Shown piece after piece: positions 34,388 through 43,818 of a stretch of DNA of 64,000 bases (position 1 is its first letter; each line of letters begins with the position of its first letter). The DNA comes from Pyrinomonadaceae bacterium (GTDB lineage Bacteria; Acidobacteriota; Blastocatellia; Pyrinomonadales; Pyrinomonadaceae). The position numbers were made by a program, and so were the translations under genes. The notes below the pieces were generated by a model. That model had not been told where the DNA came from. It did no database searches and saw only the letters and a program-made list of their open reading frames with translations. The stretch lies in the NCBI GenBank assembly GCA_030841085.1, contig JAVEDP010000024.1:124001-188000 (forward strand), in the 5' to 3' direction.

Positions 34388-35698
34388 TCAGTTGCCGCTG
34401 GGCGCGCGATACCCGGGCCGGGCACGAATAACCACCGACTTGTGACTGCTGGTCACATCGATATTTCGATACTCACCATCGTGCGTCTTTTTGGTTGGGT
34501 AATATCCGATCACGTATTGGGTTTGCAGTTCGGCTGCGACTTTCGCGAAGGCGTCCGGCAACGTTGAAAGATCGTCCACCCTTAGCAGCGTGCCGCCGGA
34601 TTTGTCAGCTAAGTCATTGAGGTATTTGTCGGCCACCAGATACATTCGATCGAGCATTTCGCTAATCGGATCGCCGCCGTGCCGGCCTCGTCTTTCAGTT
34701 TCTTCCTTAGGCTTGCGCGGCGTGCCTGGCGTCTTGACGCGATCGGCAGAAATTTCTCCGGGCCTCGGGGTGCCGTTGACTCTTCTGCGAATCTCTGCGG
34801 GAGATGGCAGGCCAAGTATGCCGGTATCCCGTGGCTGCCCTGGTGCTGGAGCCTCACGCGGATCGTCGCTGGGAAAGGTGGGTCCGGTGCCCCCGTCCTT
34901 GCGAATGACATCGCTGGTCGGAAGCTCAGGACTGATCTCGTCGCTTGCCTTTCGCGCGATGCGCTCTGTTTCAGCACGAGTGTTGTAACGTATGGGATAA
35001 ACGACGACGCTTTCTTCCTCGAGCCAGCGCAGAGTGCTGTAGTCGGATGCCGTATCGCTGTGCCAGTCAACGCCATCGCTAAAGAGCACTATCGCCTTGC
35101 GGCCCTCCAGCTTGCGCAATGACGACAACGCGAGCTCGACAGCATCGTAGAGCTTGGTGCCTTCGCCTGCTGCGGCACTGGAGATCGCAGCTTTCAACGT
35201 CGCCCGGTCATTTGAAAAGCCACTCAGTTCACGCACCTTACTATCGAATGAGATAACTTTTACGCGGTCAGCCGTATCCAGCTTTTCAACGAAAGCAACT
35301 GCCGCAGCCTGCATCAATGCGAGTTTGGCTTTGGTACTGGCGCTGGTGTCGAGCAGCAACACAACGTTGACGGGCAGACGCGTGGTTGCGAACAAAGCGA
35401 GCTGCTGCGTTACACCATCTTCCGTTACGGCGAACTCGTCCTGAGTTAGACCGGAAACATTTCTTCCGTCAGCAGCGGTAGCCGTGACGGGAACCATCAC
35501 GAGGTTGGTATCGATCTTAACTGTCTCAATCTGTTCACGCTCGACCGGCGGCGATGTCGGCATGGGCTGCTGCTTCGGTAGAGGCTTTTGGTTTTTCGGT
35601 GGGACGCGCTTCGTTTGAGCAGGCACGAAAGACGCTGTCACTAAACAGACAAAGAGAAGCAGGATAATTCGCAATGGAAAATGTCGTTTGAACTGCAT
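34388..35698 (-). CDS. secreted VWA-domain protein (acidobacterial type), second copy
   Basis: A 436-aa protein with a signal peptide (LRIILLLFVCLVTASFVPAQ), a Pro/Lys linker, a small beta domain and a VWA domain with the metal site LLLDTSASTKAKL and IVLFSDGVDWHSD. A long insert (~235-345, rich in Pro/Arg/Glu, with RPGEISADRVKTPGTPRKPK) is absent from the relative at 27500. The end is ELQTQYVIGYYPTKKTHDGE. ATG 35698 begins the signal peptide; the 73 upstream codons (..LIAGGTLAVPVIALGDG) are repeat-encoded and excluded. Confidence 0.86.
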   Translation of the reverse strand: MQFKRHFPLRIILLLFVCLVTASFVPAQTKRVPPKNQKPLPKQQPMPTSPPVEREQIETVKIDTNLVMVPVTATAADGRNVSGLTQDEFAVTEDGVTQQLALFATTRLPVNVVLLLDTSASTKAKLALMQAAAVAFVEKLDTADRVKVISFDSKVRELSGFSNDRATLKAAISSAAAGEGTKLYDAVELALSSLRKLEGRKAIVLFSDGVDWHSDTASDYSTLRWLEEESVVVYPIRYNTRAETERIARKASDEISPELPTSDVIRKDGGTGPTFPSDDPREAPAPGQPRDTGILGLPSPAEIRRRVNGTPRPGEISADRVKTPGTPRKPKEETERRGRHGGDPISEMLDRMYLVADKYLNDLADKSGGTLLRVDDLSTLPDAFAKVAAELQTQYVIGYYPTKKTHDGEYRNIDVTSSHKSVVIRARPGYRAPSGN

Positions 35699-35785
35699 TA
35701 AGGTTGTCCGCGGATGATGCGCGCCAAAGTTGTCCTTAGGATGTGTGCTGCAAGAGTAACGGTTGCCATCGCCGAGGGCAATTAC

Positions 35786-35850
35786 AGGGACCGCCAGCGT
35801 GCCGCCCGCAATGAGCGCGGCTGAAGCCGCGGTGCTAATGAGATCGCTTC
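35786..35850. repeat. single arm of the GGGACCGCCAGCGTGCCGCC element
   Basis: TTACAGGGACCGCCAGCGTG followed by CCGCCCGCAATGAGCGCGG. This is the closest intergenic relative of the piece found inside the histidine kinase gene at 4803-4866. It lies in the short region between the VWA gene and the ccsA/hemX-like gene. Confidence 0.7.
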
Positions 35851-35988
35851 GCGTCCCGTCCGCGCTATCACTAAAAGTAAAGATCACATCAGCTTCCCGT
35901 AATTTCAAACCGACCAACTATCGGATAACCACGCTGCTTGCTGCTGTCTCGTTCATCAACTAGAATTGCGCCTGCTCGCCCATTAGCA

Positions 35989-36807
35989 ATGAGATCCCTT
36001 TTACTGGCCGTCCTGGCTGCTTATGTTGTTGCCGCGATTCATGCTGTGCTCGCGTTTATTAACAAGCGCCGCGCGCTGCAACGCGTTTCGGAAGTGGCCC
36101 TGGCCATGGGGTTCTTATTGCACACTGGAGCGTTGGCTGCGGATTGGATAATTGACGGGCACTACCCGCTTTTTTATCTTCGCGAAACGCTTTCCTTTCT
36201 TGCGTGGACGCTCGTCGCCAGCTACTTGCTGATCCTTTATCGCTATCGCGCGCGACCGCTGGGAACGTTCATTCTGCCGCTGGTTTCGGTTTTGGTTTTT
36301 ATTGCCGCCGTCGCCCATTCGCCAACTGCAGGACCGACAAATCCCATCGCGGTTCGAGACACCTGGCTCTTTCCAGTCCACACGACGTTGTTATTTTTCG
36401 CATATGCGGCGTTCTTTGTCGTGTTCATAGCCAGCGTCATGTACCTTTTGCAGGAACGGGAACTAAAAGTAAAAACCTTCGGCGCAATTTTTCATCGCCT
36501 GCCTTCGCTGACTACTGTTAACGAAATCGCCACCAGCTCGGCGGCCATCGGGCTCACACTTTTGACGGTCGGCATCGCGACCGGAATGATTTGGGCATCG
36601 TCGCGCGACGGCCGGCTATGGCACAATGATCCGAAAGAGATCTTTGCGGCACTAACCTGGTTGCTTTACGTTTCGCTGATCGTTTATCGCTCGTCGGCAG
36701 GCTGGCGCGGACGAAGAGCGGCATGGATGGGTGTAGCGGGATTCGCGCTGGTCCTTTGCACTTTCTTTGGCGCCAGAATGATGGGTGGCTACCACGTTTT
36801 TGGTTAA
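35989..36807 (+). CDS. CcsA/HemX-like cytochrome c assembly membrane protein
   Basis: A 272-aa membrane protein with about eight helices. The family carries haem-handling histidines in loops and is annotated as cytochrome c biogenesis protein CcsA/ResC or HemX. WHNDPKEIFAALTWLLYVSL near the C-terminus is the WxxDPKExxxxxxW-like family signature, and ATGMIWASSRDG precedes it. Standing directly before hemA, as hemX does in Bacillus, supports a HemX-like role in stabilising glutamyl-tRNA reductase or in haem delivery. ATG 35989 begins the first helix; the 17 upstream codons are unconvincing. Confidence 0.85.
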   Translation: MRSLLLAVLAAYVVAAIHAVLAFINKRRALQRVSEVALAMGFLLHTGALAADWIIDGHYPLFYLRETLSFLAWTLVASYLLILYRYRARPLGTFILPLVSVLVFIAAVAHSPTAGPTNPIAVRDTWLFPVHTTLLFFAYAAFFVVFIASVMYLLQERELKVKTFGAIFHRLPSLTTVNEIATSSAAIGLTLLTVGIATGMIWASSRDGRLWHNDPKEIFAALTWLLYVSLIVYRSSAGWRGRRAAWMGVAGFALVLCTFFGARMMGGYHVFG

Positions 36808-36815
36808 TAGAGCGT

Positions 36816-36885
36816 AGTTCAGAGTCCAAGCTTTAGCTTGTCTGTCGCTCCAAAGATGCAAACTAAAGTTTGTACTCTAAACTTC
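36816..36885. repeat. AGTTCAGAGTCCAAGC..GTACTCTAAACTTC palindrome (copy 4)
   Basis: Fills the gap between the ccsA/hemX-like gene and hemA. The arms are TAGTTCAGAGTCCAAGCTTT and AAAGTTTGTACTCTAAACTT. Confidence 0.75.
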
Positions 36886-36909
36886 TTGCCCTTAATGACG
36901 CATAAATAA

Positions 36910-38178
36910 ATGTCAATCGTCTTAGTCGGAGTTAATCACAAGTCAACGCCGCTCGCAGTTCGCGAGCTTTTGGCGCTGTCGGATGATGCCTGCGCCACCG
37001 GACTGCGCTCGCTGGTTGACGGCGAGATTGTGAGAGAGGGCCTGATCGTTTCGACCTGCAATCGCGTGGAAGTATTGACGGAAACAGCAGCCGGGCGACT
37101 GAATGAGAGTACCGAACGCATCATTGAGTTTTTGACGCGAGCTAATGACCTGCCGCGCTCGCAGTTTGAGAAGGAACTTTACCAACACACCGACGATCAG
37201 GCCGTGCGCCATCTTTTCCGCGTGGCGTCATCGCTCGATTCAATGGTCGTCGGTGAGCCGCAGGTCCTGGGCCAGGTGCGACGCGCTTATTCGATTGCGC
37301 TTGAAGCGGGCACCACCGGCAGAATCCTGAACCGCCTGGTCCATCACGCCTTTCGCGTAGCCAAGCGCGTACGCACGGAAACCGGAATCGCGGCGAATGC
37401 GGTTTCCATCAGTTACATGGCAGTGGAACTAGGCAAAAAGATTTTCGATTCTTTCGCCGGGCGAACCGCGCTTTTGATTGGCGCCGGCGAGATGGCGGAA
37501 CTTGCCGCTCGTCACCTGATCAACGCCGGCGTTTCCAATGTTCTGCTGGCGAACCGATCGGAAGAACCCGCTCGCGCACTGGCAACTGAGCTGGGTGGTA
37601 CGCCGGTCCCTTTTAACCGCCTGACCGAACACTTGTCGCGAGCCGACATCGTTATCTGTTCGACTGCGGCGGACGACTACATCGTCACCGAGCGGATGAT
37701 GCGGGCTGCATCTGCGACGAGACGCAACCGGCCGGTCTTTTTTATCGACATCAGCGTGCCGCGAAACATCGATCCGGCAGTTGGCAAAATCCCCAACGTC
37801 TTTGTTTTTGACATTGACGATCTCGAATCGGTAGTTTCGTCAAACATTCGTGAACGGGAACGCGAAGCACAACGGGCTGAGTTGATTGTCGAATCTGAGA
37901 TAATGCAGTTCCAACAGGCCCTGCGCGCGCTGGAGAGCGGCCCGGCCATCGGGGCTTTGAAACAAATGTTTCAGGACATTGCGCGGCATGAGCTGAAGCG
38001 GCAACGAAACCGACTTGGACCACTTAGTCCCGAACAGGAAGCGAGCATTGAAGCCTTGTTGTTATCCACGGTGAACAAGCTTTCCCATCCCATGTTGAGC
38101 CAGATGCGCCATTCGTCTGATGCCAGCGACGCTGAAATCATTGAGGCCTGGCGCGACATATTCGACCTCGAAGACTAA
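36910..38178 (+). CDS. hemA: glutamyl-tRNA reductase
   Basis: First enzyme of C5 tetrapyrrole synthesis: reduces glutamyl-tRNA(Glu) to glutamate-1-semialdehyde with NADPH. It is 422 aa with LVGVNHKSTPLAVRELL at the N-terminus, the catalytic Cys in VSTCNRVEVLTE (~50), GEPQVLGQVRRAY, the NADPH-binding ALLIGAGEMAELAARHL, and a C-terminal dimerisation helix. It is followed by hemC after only 13 bases, so they are cotranscribed. The partner hemL is not in the window. Confidence 0.97.
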   Translation: MSIVLVGVNHKSTPLAVRELLALSDDACATGLRSLVDGEIVREGLIVSTCNRVEVLTETAAGRLNESTERIIEFLTRANDLPRSQFEKELYQHTDDQAVRHLFRVASSLDSMVVGEPQVLGQVRRAYSIALEAGTTGRILNRLVHHAFRVAKRVRTETGIAANAVSISYMAVELGKKIFDSFAGRTALLIGAGEMAELAARHLINAGVSNVLLANRSEEPARALATELGGTPVPFNRLTEHLSRADIVICSTAADDYIVTERMMRAASATRRNRPVFFIDISVPRNIDPAVGKIPNVFVFDIDDLESVVSSNIREREREAQRAELIVESEIMQFQQALRALESGPAIGALKQMFQDIARHELKRQRNRLGPLSPEQEASIEALLLSTVNKLSHPMLSQMRHSSDASDAEIIEAWRDIFDLED

Positions 38179-38191
38179 TTCCCTTCACCAG

Positions 38192-39124
38192 ATGAAACAG
38201 CTCCTCGTTATTGGTTCGCGCGGATCAAAGCTCGCGCTCACGCAGGCGCACTTCGTGCAAAGCGAGCTGCAGCGAATTCACCCTTTGATCGAAACCCGGA
38301 TAGAGATTATTAAGACCTCAGGTGACGTGAATGCCGAGCCGCTGGCGGTGATTGGCGGCAAAGGTGTGTTCACAAAAGAACTCGAAGAGGCTCTGTTGGA
38401 TCGCCGCATTGATCTGGCGGTCCATTCGTTGAAAGACCTGCCGACAATTCTTCCGGAAGGTTTCACCATTGCTGCAATTTGCAAACGCGAAGACCCGCGC
38501 GACGCTTTGGTGTTGGGGCGAACCAGCAGTGGCGCAAACGCTTCTATTGCCGGATTGCCAAAGAAAGCAACTGTGGGCACGTCCAGCCCGCGTCGTTTGG
38601 CCCAACTAAAACACTTGCGCAACGATCTGGTTTTTGCAGACCTACGCGGGAATGTCGACACGCGCCTGCGCAAACTTGACGACGGTCAGTACGATGTTCT
38701 GGTGCTTGCTTGCGCTGGGCTGCGAAGGCTCGGTCTTGAAAACCGCATCAGCGCCGCGATTCCAACTGAGCAAATGCTGCCATCACCCGGACAGGGCGCG
38801 CTCGCCATAGAAATACGATCGCAGGACCAGGAAATAACTGAGGCGCTCGGCAAGTTGGACCACAAGTTTACGAGGCTGGCTTGCACTGCCGAACGCGCTT
38901 TCCTGCGCAGCCTTGGCGGCGGGTGCCAACTGCCGATTGCCGCTTACGCCTCTGTCCGCGACAAAATTATTAAGCTAGACGGACTGGTGGCCGACACGCA
39001 GGGTAAGAAAATCATTAGAGATCGGATCTCAGGTTCCATCGACAACGCGGAACAGCTTGGTAGTGACCTTGCCGAAAATTTATTGGCGAATGGAGCCCGC
39101 GAGTTGCTTGCGCAAGAATTATGA
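38192..39124 (+). CDS. hemC: porphobilinogen deaminase (hydroxymethylbilane synthase)
   Basis: Joins four porphobilinogens into hydroxymethylbilane. It is 310 aa from ATG 38192 (MKQLLVIGSRGSKLALTQA), the normal size; the in-frame upstream ATG at 38120 lies inside hemA and is rejected. Visible motifs are VHSLKDLPTILPEGF, GTSSPRRLAQL, LRGNVDTRLRKLDDG, and the dipyrromethane-cofactor cysteine in RSLGGGCQLPIAAY. It sits in the hemA-hemC-hemD run. The stop codon touches a palindromic repeat. Confidence 0.97.
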   Translation: MKQLLVIGSRGSKLALTQAHFVQSELQRIHPLIETRIEIIKTSGDVNAEPLAVIGGKGVFTKELEEALLDRRIDLAVHSLKDLPTILPEGFTIAAICKREDPRDALVLGRTSSGANASIAGLPKKATVGTSSPRRLAQLKHLRNDLVFADLRGNVDTRLRKLDDGQYDVLVLACAGLRRLGLENRISAAIPTEQMLPSPGQGALAIEIRSQDQEITEALGKLDHKFTRLACTAERAFLRSLGGGCQLPIAAYASVRDKIIKLDGLVADTQGKKIIRDRISGSIDNAEQLGSDLAENLLANGARELLAQEL

Positions 39125-39195
39125 AGTTCAGAGTACAAGCGTTAGCTTGCGTGTTTGGTTGGCAAAAGAGCAACCTAAAGGTTGTACTCTGAACT
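39124..39195. repeat. AGTTCAGAGTACAAGC..GTACTCTGAACT palindrome (copy 5)
   Basis: Lies between hemC and hemD. The arms are AAGTTCAGAGTACAAGCGTT and CAACCTAAAGGTTGTACTCTG. Its right arm supplies the spurious upstream ATG (MYSELQ..) of the hemD frame. Confidence 0.75.
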
Positions 39196-39217
39196 GCAGT
39201 TCTGTAGCCGGCATGCC

Positions 39218-40039
39218 GTGAATATCACGCCACCCAAACCCAAAACTCAATCGCTCCAGGGTCGCACCGTCGTAATTACGCGCGCGCTTGCTCAGGCTGA
39301 CGAGTTTGCGCAGGAGCTCGAGCGATATGGCGCCCAGGTGATCGCCTGTCCAACAATCGAAATCAAAGGGCTTGACGACTATCAGCGTTTGGACGAAGCC
39401 ATCAATCATCTCTATGGCTATGACTGGTTGATACTAACCAGCGTCAACGCGGTGAATTATTTTTTTAAGCGACTAACCGCGCTGGGCCGGGACGCCGCTA
39501 GTCTTGATGAGTTGAAAGTTTGCGTTATCGGCGAAGCGACGGCAGAGCGGTTGCGCGATCTGAACGTTCATGTGGACGTCATTCCCAATGACTTCAAAGC
39601 GGAAGGTGTATTTTCCGCGCTCGAGCGGTTCATAGGCGGGACCGACGCCTTCACTGGTCTAAACATATTGCTGCCGCGCGCGTCGGTTGCCCGCGACTAT
39701 CTGCGCAAAGCGCTCGAAGCAGCAGGCGCGCGCGTCGATATTGTTCCGGTGTATCGCACTGCGCTGCCGGACAATTTGGATCGCGGGCGTGTCGCGGCAA
39801 TGCTTTCGGGCAGCGCTGACTGCGTCGCCTTTACGAGCGCATCGACGGTGAAGAATCTTGCACAGCTTTTCGATACGTTGGATCTGAGCCCGGTGCTTTC
39901 CGGAATCACGATCGCTTGTCTGGGAGACATCACGTCGCAAGCTGCCGCGGAATTTGGACTGAAAGTCGACATTCAACCGGAGCAGACGACAGTCCCAGCT
40001 CTCGCGCGCGCTATCGCTGACTACTTCGAGCAAGCTTAA
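39218..40039 (+). CDS. hemD: uroporphyrinogen-III synthase
   Basis: Cyclises hydroxymethylbilane to uroporphyrinogen III. It is a 273-aa two-lobed protein with little strict conservation; recognisable parts are LQGRTVVITRALAQADEFA, YDWLILTSVNAVNYFF, VCVIGEATAERL, LLPRASVARDYLRKALEAAG, and DCVAFTSASTVKNLAQLF with IACLGDITSQAAAEFGL. GTG 39218 is chosen as the start; the in-frame ATG at 39182 lies inside a repeat. Position after hemC supports the call. Confidence 0.93.
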   Translation: MNITPPKPKTQSLQGRTVVITRALAQADEFAQELERYGAQVIACPTIEIKGLDDYQRLDEAINHLYGYDWLILTSVNAVNYFFKRLTALGRDAASLDELKVCVIGEATAERLRDLNVHVDVIPNDFKAEGVFSALERFIGGTDAFTGLNILLPRASVARDYLRKALEAAGARVDIVPVYRTALPDNLDRGRVAAMLSGSADCVAFTSASTVKNLAQLFDTLDLSPVLSGITIACLGDITSQAAAEFGLKVDIQPEQTTVPALARAIADYFEQA

Positions 40040-40094
40040 TCCGCAGATTACGCCGATTACACAGATTCAAAATGATTGAGCGGAACGGTCAAGC

Positions 40095-40162
40095 AGTTCA
40101 GAGTCCAACCTTCAGGTTGCTCTTGCGCGGGTAAGAAGCAAGCTAAAGCTTGGACTCTGACT
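40095..40162. repeat. AGTTCAGAGTCCAACC..GCTTGGACTCTGAC palindrome (copy 6)
   Basis: Downstream of hemD. Flanked by half-arms of the CCGCAGATTACGCCGATTAC repeat on each side, so two repeat families are nested here. Confidence 0.75.
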
Positions 40163-40224
40163 TCCGCTGAGTATTCCCATCTGCGTAATCTGCGGATAAG
40201 TTCTTCATGCTAAACTGACTGCCG

Positions 40225-41613
40225 ATGTCACTCTCGTCCCGACGCATACTCATTCTTGACCAGAACGAAGCAACCGGTCAGGCGCTGCAACAACTGATCG
40301 CCTCCTGGGGCTATGACGTGCAATTCGAAAACGTTCTCGCGCCGAGTCTGGAATCAATTCTCAAAGCCGATCCAACTGTGGTCATCGACAGCAATTCTCT
40401 CGCAGCAGACGACCGTCTAAGTGTCTTGCGCGATTTGAAGACGCAGCAATCTGGAGTGCCTGTAATCTTGCTTGCTGAATCCGGCTCAATCGATAATGCC
40501 AAGCACGCCGTAAAGGAAGAGTTCGCCTATCACTATTTCGAGCAGCCGGTGGATGCGGACGAGCTTCGCGTCGTGCTGGAACGGGCGGTGGAATTAACCG
40601 AGGCGCGGCGTGAAAACGAAGTGCTCCGGCGCGAACTTCAGGATCGCGGTGCATTTGGCGAGCTTATCGGCAGCTCGCCGGCAATGCGCGAAATCTATTC
40701 GTTAGTTGAACAAATCGCGCCTTCGTCAGCTTCCGTTTTGATTACCGGTGAATCAGGCACTGGAAAAGAATTGGTCGCGCGCACCATTCATCAAATGAGC
40801 CCGCGCAAAGACAGACCGTTCGTGGGAATTAACTGCTCGGCGATTCCCGAAAGCTTGATGGAGTCGGAACTATTTGGGCATGAGAAAGGCGCATTCACTG
40901 GTGCGGCCTCGCGACGTCCGGGATGTTTCGAGCTGGCCGAGGGCGGCACGCTGCTGTTGGACGAAATTTCCGAAATGCCGGCGATGTTGCAGGCCAAACT
41001 GCTGCGCGTAATTGAAGAACGCTCGGTGCGGCGTTTGGGAAGTCAAAAAGAGATCGATATTGACGTGCGAATTCTTGCCGCGACCAACCAGGATCCGCAG
41101 GAAGCAATCGCGAAGGGGACCTTGCGCGAAGACTTGCTTTACCGCCTCAACGTGTTTCGCATTCAAATACCCGCGCTCAAGGAAAGAAAAGAAGACCTGC
41201 CGCTGCTGGCACAATACCTGGTAACGAAACTGGCCGAGAAACATTCGCGGCCGGCGCGCTTCCTTCATCCTGCTGCGATTGAGGCTTTGCAATTTCACGC
41301 CTGGCCGGGCAACGTGCGCGAGCTAAGAAATGTAATCGAGCGCGCTGTGATTATATGCTCCGGCGAGGAGATCGAGCGCCATCACTTCGCGCCCTATCCA
41401 ATCGATCAACGCGAGCGTTCGCGAAACGAAGACACGATCACGTTTCCGGTCGGCACGCCAATCGAAGAAGTCGAACGGCAAATGATCATCCGCACGCTAA
41501 AGAAAACCAAGAACAATAAAACACGCGCGGCCGAACTGCTGGGAATTAGTTTGAAGACTATTCACAACAAGCTCAACCTCTATAGCGAACGCGGGCAGCT
41601 CGATGCCGAGTGA
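40225..41613 (+). CDS. NtrC-family sigma-54 activator with atypical receiver domain
   Basis: A 462-aa bacterial enhancer-binding protein. The receiver domain (residues ~5-125) keeps Asp12 and Asp55 but has Ala84 where Thr/Ser is expected (PVILLAESGS) and Gln107 where the invariant Lys should be (FEQPVD). The AAA+ domain (~145-385) is complete: Walker A GESGTGKE, GAFTGA loop ELFGHEKGAFTGAASRRP, Walker B GGTLLLDEISEMP, and sensor/arginine-finger region FYR-type EDLLYRLNVFRI. The C-terminus is a Fis-type HTH (RAAELLGISLKTIHNKL). It activates RNA polymerase with sigma-54 (rpoN at 61871). There is no adjacent kinase. Confidence 0.95.
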   Translation: MSLSSRRILILDQNEATGQALQQLIASWGYDVQFENVLAPSLESILKADPTVVIDSNSLAADDRLSVLRDLKTQQSGVPVILLAESGSIDNAKHAVKEEFAYHYFEQPVDADELRVVLERAVELTEARRENEVLRRELQDRGAFGELIGSSPAMREIYSLVEQIAPSSASVLITGESGTGKELVARTIHQMSPRKDRPFVGINCSAIPESLMESELFGHEKGAFTGAASRRPGCFELAEGGTLLLDEISEMPAMLQAKLLRVIEERSVRRLGSQKEIDIDVRILAATNQDPQEAIAKGTLREDLLYRLNVFRIQIPALKERKEDLPLLAQYLVTKLAEKHSRPARFLHPAAIEALQFHAWPGNVRELRNVIERAVIICSGEEIERHHFAPYPIDQRERSRNEDTITFPVGTPIEEVERQMIIRTLKKTKNNKTRAAELLGISLKTIHNKLNLYSERGQLDAE

Positions 41614-41780
41614 CGAGGCGCGTAAAGAATTTGAATCTCGCCCTACAAACACTCCCGCGCCGTTGCGTCAATTCAAATTATTGACGGCGTCCTGACCTTC
41701 GCGGGCAAGTTCCGACGCTCCGCACAAGCATGAAAGAAATGCTATCGAGACGTCGGCTGTGGTTGTTATGCTGCGCCGAT

Positions 41781-41810
41781 AAGGGGAAGTCGCTAATGCC
41801 ACTTCCCCTT
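41781..41810. terminator. strong hairpin between convergent genes
   Basis: AAGGGGAAGT and ACTTCCCCTT make a perfect 10-bp stem with a 10-base loop, between the sigma-54 activator (plus) and the peroxidase remnant (minus). A short AT-rich tail on each side lets it serve either transcript. Confidence 0.7.
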
Positions 41811-41850
41811 ATTCATCCCGGACCGATGGTTTTCTAGTCTCTGGAGCTTA

Positions 41851-43397
41851 CTACGAAATCTTCACCCCGGCGAAACGCAGCAGATCCGTCATGAAGAACT
41901 TTCCGTCTTGCGGCGCTCCGAACTGGCCTTGCTTTGGCTGCCAGGTGGGCTCGGCACTCAGGAACGATGACGGGTCACCATCAAGCAGGCCGATGAGCAC
42001 CTCCGCCACAATGCGGCCGCCGACCGGTCCAAGCTTCTTACCATTGCAACGCACCTCCGCTTCTTTAAGTATATAGAACCAGAGCGGCGTATTGTCGTTG
42101 AAGGCCGCGGCGAGATTGCGCGGTGGGTCACCGGGCTGGTCCCCAGGCGCGTTGGTAGGCAGCGCCACCTCCGCCGGCGTAAGGATGACGTTGCCCTGCG
42201 TCATGCCCATCGCTCTTGCGACTGCCTGACCAGAGGGCAAGCCCAGGGCTTTGCCTCGTAGGAGATTGCGTTTCGCCAGGGACTTAAACATGTCAGTGAT
42301 GAAAGGCAGCGAACCGAGACCAACGGCGATCTTCGCATCAATCCTGCGTGAGAGCTGTGGCCTTTGGCCAACGCCAGAGAAATCAAAGAAGCGCGCCCAT
42401 TGAATTTCCAAGCCGGCCCGGCGTTCCTGAAAACCGCGAAGGTCTTCGCCCTCGTCGCCGAAGATGTCGACATCGTTAGGGTCTTTGTCGCCGGATTGAG
42501 CTCATAATCGGTGCGTATCATGCTATGGCCGAAGCGATAGGCCGCGACTGCAAACTCGACCGGGATGAACGGTTGATTCTTGAAGTGATAGAACTTCAGA
42601 TCCACGTTCAAGGCTCCCTGTATATCCCTGGTGCCTCCGCCGAGGGGGACTTTATATTTATCAAGTTTGACGATGTCGTTGACCACATCGTCGCCGCCAA
42701 GAATCTTCCGCAGGAAGTCGTGTAAGACAACCCACTGGTAGTGCCAGCGTACAATCCTGCGCGCCTCATCAAAACGATTGGGCATATTGGCCGGCAGGCC
42801 GTCTAGGACTTTGTTGTGAAACCTGATGAACGCCAGGTGCAGCTGAGAAACAATCGCATTCTCATCGTTACGGGGATCGCCGGTAAGAGCCCGCCGGGGG
42901 TCTGCAGCATTTCGCGGCAGGTCATCCTCGCCCGCTGCATTTTTGCCGACAAGCAGATGCATGCCATCAGCATCGTAGAGGAAAGGGTTGTTATCAGGGC
43001 CATCCGCATAGACCGAATCCAGGTCGTAGCGCGGCGTGCGGAAATTGCGCAGTGCATCCGGGTCATTGTCGCGCTGGAGTTTCGAATTGGGATCGAAGGT
43101 GATGTCATGGTCAATAAACTGACCGAGGTAGGTGAAGCCCGCCGGAATATCCGGGTTGTCCAGAGTAGGATCGTCGGCCTGGGGCTGCGTCTCGATCATC
43201 GTTCCGCCCAGTGAAAGAAGATCCGCATCCTCTGGAGCAAAAGGCGCAAGGTTGCGAAACATCCGCCCAAAACGTCCTTCGTAGAGAGTGGAGCGCGGGA
43301 CATCTTCGAGGCCGCGTGTCGGCTGCACACCATGGAACCGTTGTGGTGGGCTGGGACTGCTGTGGGGCGGTTGATTAGAGAGGGTCATGTTCGGCAT
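41851..43397 (-). pseudogene. animal-type haem peroxidase, frameshifted
   Basis: One gene in two frames, ~515 codons in total. The first frame (ATG 43397, with AAGGAGA upstream) carries the peroxidase-family distal motif GQFIDHDITFDP, FIRFHNKVLDGL, and the proximal-His region AVAAYRFGHSMIRTDYELN. It then runs off into nonsense. The correct continuation (DVDIFGDEGEDLRGF, then LEIQWARFFDF and SRRIDAKIA) is in another frame and ends at 41851. The break is at 42490-42495 and fits one missing base. The family oxidises substrates with hydrogen peroxide. Both halves still look well conserved, so the mutation is recent or a sequencing error. Confidence 0.85.
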
Positions 43398-43818
43398 GTC
43401 AATGTCTCCTTTTGATAGATGTTTTCTGAGGTAGAAAACAGGGTTGGAGTTGAAAAGATGACGTAACTATTAGCTCCGATACCTCCAAATTCTGCGGTTG
43501 GCGTCGCCCATACCAGGCCTGTCCGGGCGCTAAGCCAAGCTATCCGGAGCGCTGACATGACTTGCAGGACGAACTCACCCTAAGACTCAGGAGCGAGGTG
43601 GCGAAAAGGAAATCCCAAAGCTCGGAGGCTAACAAAAGCCAGCCTTAAGGTAGGTGGTAAGACCTGAGGTAAGGCGTGGGGAACATATTCTTATGAACCC
43701 AGGATGTCAAGCCCAATTGGTGCAGTAGTGGCCTAACGCTGATGCGCTTCAGCGGCCGGACAACAACTGCCCATTCATTATGGCGCGGCAAGTAGGCAAC
43801 CTGCGGGAACACCCCCGC
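43398..43818. other. 420-base intergenic region, no gene seen
   Basis: Lies upstream of the peroxidase and downstream of the TonB-dependent receptor. I checked it for a cobalamin or other riboswitch and for a terminator and found nothing I would defend. It is purine-rich on the plus strand around 43600-43690. Confidence 0.4.

Noticed and set aside
35699-35917. 73-codon N-terminal extension of the VWA protein
   Set aside because: Includes repeat-coded LIAGGTLAVPVIALGDG and precedes a normal signal peptide that starts at 35698.
43398-43818. Possible riboswitch upstream of the peroxidase
   Set aside because: No B12 box, no TPP, FMN or SAM core motif, and no obvious expression platform.
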